Shown here piece after piece: positions 1 to 5,313 of a DNA stretch of 6,405 nucleotides. A model generated the notes under the pieces. The model had not been told where the DNA came from, searched no databases, and saw only the letters and a list, made by a program, of their open reading frames with translations. The translations under genes and the position numbers were made by a program. Each line of letters opens with the position of its first letter. Positions within the stretch are counted from its first letter, which is position 1. Origin of the DNA: Verrucomicrobiota bacterium (GTDB lineage Bacteria > Verrucomicrobiota > Verrucomicrobiia > Chthoniobacterales > JAFAMB01); the NCBI GenBank assembly GCA_019241095.1, contig JAFAXJ010000413.1, forward strand, positions 1 through 6,405. The letters run 5' to 3'.

Positions 1-441
1 AGTGCCATATTCAGCAGCCCAGCGAACCCCTAGCAAGTGATACAAATCGTTGTCGTAACATAAGCCGCTTGTTAGCGCATTATATGCAATTGCCACGGCA
101 AAAAGACCGAACAAAATTAAGTTCGGTTTTCGGGTCGCACTTAACCCTTCTCGAACGGTTTGAATAAACGCGCTCCTTTGCAGCAGAGCCAAACCGATTG
201 CAATGCCAAACAAGACTGGATTCGAGAACGGGAACAATCCCCCAAATAGACTCCAGATCTGCGCAAAGCCCGAAGCGACGCAGAAACCCACGAGGGCTTG
301 CTCGAGTAAATTGAACGTACACGAGAATTTTCGGGTGCTCCAAGTTAAGAAGATCGCACCGAGAATAACAAATTCCCCAAAGAACAAGAGCAAGAACAGG
401 AAACTCCGGATGACCGTCTGAATATGCACGGACGACCCCAT
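1..441 (-). CDS. Multi-pass membrane protein, GT-C-like (LIC_10190-type), 3' end missing
   Basis: This reading frame is open from an ATG at 441 to the window edge (147 codons seen), so only the N-terminal part is present. Hydrophobic runs at about residues 12-34, 45-65, 70-89 and 108-126 look like membrane segments. They are followed by an Asp-Asn-Asp-Leu-Tyr-His-Leu motif at residues 130-136 and then Arg-Trp-Ala-Ala-Glu-Tyr-Gly. An acidic and Tyr-His motif just after the first helices, followed by a Trp/Glu-Tyr-Gly stretch, is what I recall from the large LIC_10190-type membrane proteins found in surface polysaccharide clusters, which look like GT-C glycosyltransferases; this is recognition from memory. 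The gene begins 11 bases after the stop of the upstream membrane protein, with only a weak ribosome-binding site (GGA very near the ATG), which suggests co-translation. Its likely job is sugar transfer or handling of a lipid-linked glycan at the inner membrane. The acceptor is unknown. It could also be a polymerase-like or otherwise uncharacterised membrane protein. Confidence 0.72.
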   Translation of the reverse strand, partial: MGSSVHIQTVIRSFLFLLLFFGEFVILGAIFLTWSTRKFSCTFNLLEQALVGFCVASGFAQIWSLFGGLFPFSNPVLFGIAIGLALLQRSAFIQTVREGLSATRKPNLILFGLFAVAIAYNALTSGLCYDNDLYHLLGVRWAAEYGT

Positions 442-452
442 AATCCGAAGCG

Positions 453-2084
453 TTACCTTTTTTTGAAAAGAAAAACTTTGCCTTCTTTGCCGACAACAGG
501 TTGCAGCTCAACAAAGTCAGATAAAGTCCTCACTTTGTCAGTAAGAGCGCTCTGGACTTGAGCGCTTGGAAGCCAGCGATCAAGCCATTCAGAATCCGGA
601 TCAGCGATCTCAACGTAGTCGGCAGCCTCAATACCCGCGACTTGTTCGTGCTCGTCCCCGGAACGATGGCGGTCGAGAAACGTCAAGTTAGCGCCATCCA
701 CCAAAGCAAGCCATCCTTGGGATGCGGCGTTTACCTTACCCATAAACGTTGCATAGACTACCGCAGGTTTTCCAGCCGCCTCTTTCTCGAATACACGGAC
801 GATCTTTTGATTCAAGCTGCTGCCCCGCAAGGTATCACTACTCACCTTCCACACGTTGCGCGTTGGCGGCGCCTTGTAAAAGTTAAACGCCATTATCGCG
901 CAGAAAGCTACGGGCAGAAAGGAGGTGGCCTTGTAACTGCAAAATTGCGCTACCGAATAGAGAGCGGTCAGGACGAAAAGCAGCGTCCACGCCAACGAGA
1001 AATGCCAGTCTGCCATGTCTCCGGCTGCGGTTATCCCAAGTGATAAAGCCGATAATGTAATCCCTCCCGCAATGAAACAGATGGATTGGCGATCGCGCCG
1101 TATCACCGAAAATCCTATTCCTAACATTAACCAAACAGTCAACGTACTGGTAAATCGCCCAAGAGTTAGTTCGGCCGGATATCCAAAAAGCCTGCTCCGC
1201 AGCGCGACGAAAAAGCCGCCGGGCACTTTCCAAAGCACCGCATCCTTTCCAGAACCGGTGTTAACAACAAGATAGTTCAGCATTTCACGCCAATTAGTAA
1301 GAAAATAAGGAGCTGCGATCACCCCTGTACTTAGGAAAACAGCAAGTAGCCTGATCAAAATCCTTCTGGTGTTTAAGTCCGAAGCTGAAACGTAATACCT
1401 GCCAATCTCCGCCAGAAAAATGGCAACCAGAAGCATCACAGTTGTATGTGGAAAAAAGGTCGGTTTTGCTAAATAAGCGATGCCTGCCAGCAGACCTGCT
1501 ACCAAGTGATTCTGGAGCTCAAAAGAACGGTCGAAATTCCAGCATCCCATTTTGAGGAGCAAAAGCGAGAAACCGGCAGTGAAAACAGCGACAGCAAAGT
1601 CCGGTCTGAATTCGAGAACAGCTTCAAAAGAAATGGGAAGCAGCAGTACCGTCAGAACCAGTAAAGCTCCCACCAAATGGTTTCCTTGATTGACGCAATC
1701 CCAAGCCATCAGCAGAAATGCAGACAGCAGAACTCCGTTGAAAACATAAGCCATCCAGTCATGAACCCCGAATACGGCGAATGCGAACGTCGCGACCAGT
1801 GTAGACCACGGGCTGTGGGGCGGTTGCCGAACCAAAGAACTACAAAATTCATGAAACCCCCTTGTCTGCAGAATGTTGAGCCGTAACAAGCCATCCGTGA
1901 GATAACCAACATCGTCGAACACGGGATCCATGGAGAGTCTGCCCCAACGCAGCGACCATTGTATCACGTGCGCCGTGTAGATGGCAGATATGGTCAAGAG
2001 CAACGCCGTCCAGAGACGTGGAGGCGCTTCGAAAGCATGCCTTAAACGACCATGTGAAATTCGGGCCGGCTCATTGGACCGCAT
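453..2084 (-). CDS. Membrane glycosyltransferase, GT-C / family 39-like
   Basis: This 543-residue protein has about ten to twelve hydrophobic segments between residues 24 and 404, then a soluble C-terminal domain (about 405-543). Right after the first helix is an acidic loop, Asp-Pro-Val-Phe-Asp-Asp-Val-Gly-Tyr (53-61), the position where GT-C enzymes carry their catalytic or metal-binding acid. Next comes Arg-Gln-Pro-Pro-His-Ser-Pro (86-92) before helix two, matching the 'HPP' element of PMT_2/ArnT-like proteins, followed by Phe-Gly-Val and by Phe-Arg-Pro-Asp (159-162). Family knowledge says such proteins move a sugar from a polyprenyl-phosphate donor on the outer face of the inner membrane; the sugar and acceptor here cannot be read. 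I chose the ATG at 2084 because it lies one base after the upstream stop (TAA-T-ATG). The frame stays open to 2189, but a longer start would overlap the previous gene by about 100 bases. The Gln in place of the usual His before Pro-Pro is a small departure from the family pattern. Confidence 0.85.
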   Translation of the reverse strand: MRSNEPARISHGRLRHAFEAPPRLWTALLLTISAIYTAHVIQWSLRWGRLSMDPVFDDVGYLTDGLLRLNILQTRGFHEFCSSLVRQPPHSPWSTLVATFAFAVFGVHDWMAYVFNGVLLSAFLLMAWDCVNQGNHLVGALLVLTVLLLPISFEAVLEFRPDFAVAVFTAGFSLLLLKMGCWNFDRSFELQNHLVAGLLAGIAYLAKPTFFPHTTVMLLVAIFLAEIGRYYVSASDLNTRRILIRLLAVFLSTGVIAAPYFLTNWREMLNYLVVNTGSGKDAVLWKVPGGFFVALRSRLFGYPAELTLGRFTSTLTVWLMLGIGFSVIRRDRQSICFIAGGITLSALSLGITAAGDMADWHFSLAWTLLFVLTALYSVAQFCSYKATSFLPVAFCAIMAFNFYKAPPTRNVWKVSSDTLRGSSLNQKIVRVFEKEAAGKPAVVYATFMGKVNAASQGWLALVDGANLTFLDRHRSGDEHEQVAGIEAADYVEIADPDSEWLDRWLPSAQVQSALTDKVRTLSDFVELQPVVGKEGKVFLFKKR

Positions 2085-2085
2085 A

Positions 2086-3177
2086 TTACCGGTTTGAGCT
2101 GAGCAGGTCGACATAGATCTGCTCAATACGACGCATGCGATCCTGCGCCATATAGCTCTTAAGGGCGTGATTTTGGCCTCGAGCTCCAAGCTGCGACAGA
2201 TGCTCAGAATTTTGAAACAATGAATGAATCGAGTGGGCCCATTGCGCTTCTGTTTCCTGAGGATCCAGGCTCAATAAGCTATCACTTAGCGCCGTACGTG
2301 CCGGGTTGATGGCAACGCAGGCACAAGGCACGCCCGAATGCATCGCTTCCAGAAGTATCATCGGTACTTCTTCCCTTTCAGAGGTTAAGATGAACAGGTC
2401 GATGGCGGAAAAGAAAGTTTCTAATCTAGGCAAGATGCCGACCCAGACGATACTCTCGGCGATTCCAAGCTGGGCTGCAAATGAGCGCAATGCGCTTTCT
2501 TCCGGACCGCCTCCTACGACAATAAAGAGATACTCTGGATCCAGTTCCAGGAGCTTACTTGCAATCAACAGAAAACGATCGAATCGTTTCCAACCCACGA
2601 AGCGGCCACCGCCGCCAATGATCTTTTGGATCCTGGTTTTTCGATCTGGTGCCGGGCTGCCCGAAAAACCGTTTGATATGACTTCGATTCTTTCCGGAGA
2701 GACACGTTCGAACTTGATCAGGTCAGCTCGAATTTTTTCTGAAATTGCCAGGATCCGATCCGCAAACCGATTCGCCCACCCATCAAGAATCGAAGCTAGC
2801 CGATTATGGAATCGAAACGGCTCAAAGCAATGATCATGTGATATGACGACCGGCACGCCAAAGAGCTTAGCCAAAGGTTTGCCGACCCAATTCGACACGT
2901 AGAGATGGCAGTGCACTACATCGAATCGGCCTTTAAAAAGCAGCCAAGGCAAGCTGCAAAGAAAAAATGGCGCGCTCCGTTGCGGCGAAAGCGGTACAAC
3001 GCGAACTCCTAGTTCAGCAGCTCTCTTGAAAAAAATGCTTTTCCGGTTCGCATGCAGCGCCGCAAGAACAATCTCAAAGCGGCTGTGATCGTAATGCCTG
3101 AGGAGGCCGAATATGACGGTTTGCGCACCCCCAAGGTCCAGACTATCAATCAGATGAAGAACACGAATATTATTCAT
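2086..3177 (-). CDS. Glycosyltransferase family 4 (GT-B fold)
   Basis: This 363-residue cytoplasmic or membrane-associated retaining glycosyltransferase has the GT-B two-domain layout. The N-terminal domain has Asp-Ser-Leu-Asp-Leu-Gly-Gly-Ala-Gln (11-19), the glycine-rich loop of family 4 enzymes, then Val-Val-His-Cys-His-Leu-Tyr (87-93) and Ile-Ser-His-Asp-His (112-116). The linker has Ile-Ser-Asn-Gly-Phe (167-171). The C-terminal Glycos_transf_1 domain shows Gly-Arg-Phe-Val-Gly-Trp-Lys (191-197), with the conserved Arg192 and Lys197 that hold the donor phosphates. It also has Val-Gly-Gly-Gly-Pro-Glu (221-226) and the E-x7-E motif at Glu269 and Glu277. The region between the Ser-Asn-Gly motif and Arg192 seems short for the family. 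It likely adds a hexose from a nucleotide sugar to a growing lipid-linked glycan; the sugar is not readable. The ATG at 3177 overlaps the upstream stop in an ATGA and has no clear ribosome-binding site, so translation is probably coupled. The frame is open to 3240, but that start would sit deeper inside the upstream gene. Confidence 0.93.
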   Translation of the reverse strand: MNNIRVLHLIDSLDLGGAQTVIFGLLRHYDHSRFEIVLAALHANRKSIFFKRAAELGVRVVPLSPQRSAPFFLCSLPWLLFKGRFDVVHCHLYVSNWVGKPLAKLFGVPVVISHDHCFEPFRFHNRLASILDGWANRFADRILAISEKIRADLIKFERVSPERIEVISNGFSGSPAPDRKTRIQKIIGGGGRFVGWKRFDRFLLIASKLLELDPEYLFIVVGGGPEESALRSFAAQLGIAESIVWVGILPRLETFFSAIDLFILTSEREEVPMILLEAMHSGVPCACVAINPARTALSDSLLSLDPQETEAQWAHSIHSLFQNSEHLSQLGARGQNHALKSYMAQDRMRRIEQIYVDLLSSNR

Positions 3178-4085
3178 CGGGATTTCGACCAACTTCTCCA
3201 CGCGGTTCTCAAACGCCTTGCAACAGCTAACGTCCCGCATCGGGTCAGATCAATCGCCCAGGAAGGATCTTCTTGGAGGTTGGTCTTCGCCAAGCTGAAC
3301 GCAGACGAGGGTCTTCTTCGAAGCAGGTGAATCATGAACGCGACTGCGTTCAGCTCTCTTCGCCAAGCCTTCAATGTCCCGCGGTCTTTCTGCGAAACTT
3401 TCGTGTCATAGATCTTAGAGATCTTTATTCCCTCTTGAATCGCAGCAAGAAGAGAATCGTTACCGCTATTCATAGTTAATGAACCAGAATGCCAGCGATA
3501 ACGATAATATAGTTCAGGAGTAGCAATATCACGCAGGTCCGCGAGAGCTGCACGAATCAGGAAGTCGCGATCCGAAGACAGACGATATTCAGCATCAAAT
3601 AGACCGATCCTATTGAAAACACTTCGGCGAAAAAAACGCCCATTAATGATGGGCAAACCGAGAGTCACGTTTCTTAACGAGAGTGCATATCGACGAGTGT
3701 CACAGTATCGGTGCATTTCAACTTCGTTGTCCCGAAAGATCTGGCATCCGCCCGAAACCAGATCGGCATCACTATTTCGCTCTAACAGAGCCACGCAAGA
3801 TTGAAAAGCTCCGGGCTCAAATAAGTCATCAGTATTAAGGAAAGCGATCAAATCGCCCGTAGACCGGGCGATCCCTTTATTCCAAGCGTCATAAATACCG
3901 CTATCAGGTTCTGAAAGAACACGAAGATGAGGATAACGCTCCAGCATCGAAAGCGTTCCGTCTGTAGAGCCCCCATCTATAATCCAGTGTTCTACCTGAG
4001 GATAGTTTTGCCTTAGCGCACTTTCGACCGCGTCTTTAACAAGGTCGCGACGATTTAGACACGCCGTAACTACCGAGATCTTCAT
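3174..4085 (-). CDS. Glycosyltransferase family 2 (GT-A fold)
   Basis: This 303-residue inverting glycosyltransferase has the family 2 signature in order. Val-Val-Thr-Ala-Cys-Leu-Asn (5-11) is the first strand and nucleotide contact. Ile-Ile-Asp-Gly-Gly-Ser-Thr-Asp-Gly-Thr (35-44) follows, then Ser-Glu-Pro-Asp-Ser-Gly-Ile-Tyr-Asp-Ala-Trp-Asn-Lys-Gly (58-71). Phe-Leu-Asn-Thr-Asp-Asp (82-87) is the metal-binding DXD equivalent. Ser-Ser-Asp-Arg-Asp-Phe (170-175) is where the catalytic base normally sits. The 'SEPDxGIYDAxNKG' element is typical of WcaE-like transferases in exopolysaccharide clusters, so transfer of a hexose from a nucleotide sugar to a lipid-linked acceptor at the cytoplasmic face is the likely role. 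Residues after about 230 are rich in Arg and Lys and have no recognised motif; they may attach the protein to the membrane. The ATG at 4085 lies 23 bases after leuD and has a GAAGG ribosome-binding site six bases upstream, which falls in the loop of a perfect hairpin (see separate entry). Confidence 0.94.
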   Translation of the reverse strand: MKISVVTACLNRRDLVKDAVESALRQNYPQVEHWIIDGGSTDGTLSMLERYPHLRVLSEPDSGIYDAWNKGIARSTGDLIAFLNTDDLFEPGAFQSCVALLERNSDADLVSGGCQIFRDNEVEMHRYCDTRRYALSLRNVTLGLPIINGRFFRRSVFNRIGLFDAEYRLSSDRDFLIRAALADLRDIATPELYYRYRWHSGSLTMNSGNDSLLAAIQEGIKISKIYDTKVSQKDRGTLKAWRRELNAVAFMIHLLRRRPSSAFSLAKTNLQEDPSWAIDLTRCGTLAVARRLRTAWRSWSKSR

Positions 4086-4101
4086 CGACAGCCTTCTGTC
4101 G
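4086..4101 (-). promoter_or_regulatory. Hairpin presenting the ribosome-binding site of the GT2 gene
   Basis: Directly before the GT2 start codon, the transcript strand reads CGACAG-AAGG-CTGTCG. This is a perfect six-base-pair stem with a four-base loop, and the loop AAGG is the core of the Shine-Dalgarno sequence. It occupies most of the 23-base gap after leuD. It lacks a following run of T, so it does not look like a terminator. It may tune translation of the glycan genes relative to leuD, or block RNA decay between the two halves of the operon. A stem this short can arise by chance, so the functional reading is inference. Confidence 0.35.
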
Positions 4102-4108
4102 CGATGAC

Positions 4109-4657
4109 CTACATGCGCCGCGAAATCATGCCGGTTTGGCGAGCATAATTGAACAAGCCACCGGCATCGACTACCGGTCTGACATCGCCCATCGGCTTTA
4201 GTGAGTAGGTCGTCCCATTCAATTCCAGAGTGTCAGCATCCAAGTCGACAGCCGCCAGATCACCTGTTTTGGCGGACTCTATTAAGCGCTCATGCGACTC
4301 GTACGGATAAAGTTCTCCAGTCGCAACGCTATTTCGAAAGAAGATTCGCGCATAAGACTCCGCAACGACTACCTCGACTCCCGCAGCTCCAAGGGCAATC
4401 GGTGCGTGCTCGCGCGAACTGCCACAACCGAAATTCTTTCCTGCTATGACAATCTTGAAATCCGTTTTACCGTTTGCCGAGTTTATGAAACGAACAGGAT
4501 ACAGCTCGTCAGGCAAACCAACCATAGCATAAGAACCTAACTTCTCGTATTCCTCCGGTATCGTGGGAAGTAAGGTTAGGTATTGCGCAGGAATAATCTG
4601 ATCAGTGTCTATGTTATCACCAACGACGAAAACCGAGCTTGTTACTTTCGTTGCCAT
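4109..4657 (-). CDS. leuD: 3-isopropylmalate dehydratase small subunit
   Basis: This 182-residue small subunit pairs with LeuC to convert 2-isopropylmalate to 3-isopropylmalate in leucine synthesis. Key elements are Gly-Asp-Asn-Ile-Asp-Thr-Asp-Gln-Ile-Ile-Pro (13-23), then Tyr-Leu-Thr-Leu (26-29) at the substrate-specificity loop, and Phe-Gly-Cys-Gly-Ser-Ser-Arg-Glu-His-Ala-Pro (76-86), the swivel-domain substrate loop. Ala-Glu-Ser-Tyr-Ala-Arg-Ile-Phe-Phe-Arg-Asn-Ser (99-110) follows, and Gly-Gly-Leu-Phe-Asn-Tyr-Ala (166-172) lies near the end. Length and order match LeuD. Compared from memory, the sequence around 13-50 and 76-115 is strikingly close to plant plastid small subunits. The start is uncertain: I prefer ATG-GCA at 4657, five bases after the lipoprotein stop. 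An in-frame TTG at 4666 overlaps that stop and has GGAAG seven bases upstream, so it would give 185 residues. The ATG itself has no well-spaced ribosome-binding site. Homoaconitase-type activity is possible but less likely. Confidence 0.96.
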   Translation of the reverse strand: MATKVTSSVFVVGDNIDTDQIIPAQYLTLLPTIPEEYEKLGSYAMVGLPDELYPVRFINSANGKTDFKIVIAGKNFGCGSSREHAPIALGAAGVEVVVAESYARIFFRNSVATGELYPYESHERLIESAKTGDLAAVDLDADTLELNGTTYSLKPMGDVRPVVDAGGLFNYARQTGMISRRM

Positions 4658-4662
4658 AAATG

Positions 4663-5298
4663 TCAAGGAGTCGCTTCCGGCGAAGGAACCGGTGCTGTCG
4701 ACGGACTTAGCGGTCTCGAAGCCGCCGGGGGAGCCGGCGACGTCGCTTCAGGCCCCGGAATATTCTGCGGTTCCGGAGTAATACTCGAGCTGGGGGCAGC
4801 CCTTTTAAAAGCCGGTGAAGCTCCGCCCGCCCCTCGAGGGACTGGTGTCGCGCCCTGCGGCACTGGCGTCAGATTATTAGGATCCTGCAGTTTATAGGTG
4901 CCGATGATCGCCGGATTGGCTGTCGGCGGCTGCCCAGGATTAGCTGGATTCAACCACGCCGGATAGGGCGTCGCAGCCGGTTGCGGTGGAAGAGCAGCAA
5001 GATCTTCCGTTGCAATCCAGCCCATCTTCTTGGTTTCGGGCATTTCCACCAGAGTGAATCCGAGCTGTCTCTTGACGGTTCTTACCATCGTTCCCTTCTT
5101 CAAAAAAGCGTCAGGGAGTGTGATCTGCTGTGGGCCGCCTTGATAAAACTTGACGTCATTACGCGCAGTAACCTTAAAATCTTCCCCTGTTCCGGCTGAA
5201 ACTGCTGCATTTGCAGCCACCCTCGGATCCGGCTTGCTAGCTTTGCATCCAGCAAACAAAATCCCGCTCGCCAAAAACAGAATCACGACTGCGCGCAT
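4663..5298 (-). CDS. SH3-domain lipoprotein with proline-rich tail, between leuC and leuD
   Basis: This 211-residue secreted protein is of unknown function. It starts with Met-Arg, a hydrophobic stretch (3-16) and Phe-Ala-Gly-Cys (15-18), a lipobox with Phe at -3 instead of the usual Leu, so Cys18 is the probable lipidation site. Residues about 40-102 look like a bacterial SH3 (SH3b) domain, with Lys-Lys-Gly-Thr-Met-Val-Arg-Thr-Val (67-75), Gly-Phe-Thr-Leu-Val (80-84) and Met-Gly-Trp-Ile-Ala (92-96). Residues 103-211 are rich in Pro, Ala, Ser and Thr and are probably disordered, perhaps spanning the periplasm or cell wall. SH3b domains often bind peptidoglycan or peptides, so an envelope role is likely; no enzyme motif is seen. 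The gene starts 15 bases after leuC with a strong ribosome-binding site (AAGGGGAG), and its stop lies five bases before the leuD ATG. It is therefore almost certainly transcribed with both leu genes. Confidence 0.88.
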   Translation of the reverse strand: MRAVVILFLASGILFAGCKASKPDPRVAANAAVSAGTGEDFKVTARNDVKFYQGGPQQITLPDAFLKKGTMVRTVKRQLGFTLVEMPETKKMGWIATEDLAALPPQPAATPYPAWLNPANPGQPPTANPAIIGTYKLQDPNNLTPVPQGATPVPRGAGGASPAFKRAAPSSSITPEPQNIPGPEATSPAPPAASRPLSPSTAPVPSPEATP

Positions 5299-5301
5299 CC
5301 G

Positions 5302-5309
5302 CTCCCCTT
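5302..5309 (-). promoter_or_regulatory. Ribosome-binding site of the lipoprotein gene
   Basis: The transcript strand reads AAGGGGAG, ending three bases before the ATG at 5298 (AAGGGG is five bases away). It is the strongest Shine-Dalgarno match seen in the window and supports this start. It indicates that the lipoprotein is translated independently of leuC rather than only by coupling. Confidence 0.6.
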
Positions 5310-5313
5310 CACT

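Noticed and set aside
80..514. A 144-codon minus-strand reading frame overlapping the end of the GT-C-like gene and the partial membrane protein
   Set aside because: It has no membrane pattern or recognisable motif, crosses the stop of one real gene and the start of the next, and is out of frame with the clearly hydrophobic open frame from 441 to the edge.
558..1043. A 161-codon plus-strand reading frame
   Set aside because: It lies antisense inside the GT-C-like membrane protein gene; the translation is Arg/Lys rich without motifs, as expected for the reverse of a hydrophobic coding region.
883..1233. A 116-codon minus-strand reading frame in an alternative frame of the GT-C-like gene
   Set aside because: It is fully contained in a much longer, well-supported coding frame on the same strand and shows no motif.
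2306..2833. A 175-codon plus-strand reading frame
   Set aside because: It is antisense to the well-supported GT4 gene and its translation shows low-complexity Ser/Arg/Pro content with no known motif.
3408..3426. Repeated AGATCT motifs close together, as a possible operator
   Set aside because: They lie deep inside the GT2 coding region, are short, and encode ordinary protein sequence, so chance is the simplest explanation.
4583..4897. A glycine-rich plus-strand reading frame of 104 codons
   Set aside because: It is the reverse reading of the proline-rich tail of the lipoprotein; Gly-rich content follows directly from Pro codons on the other strand.
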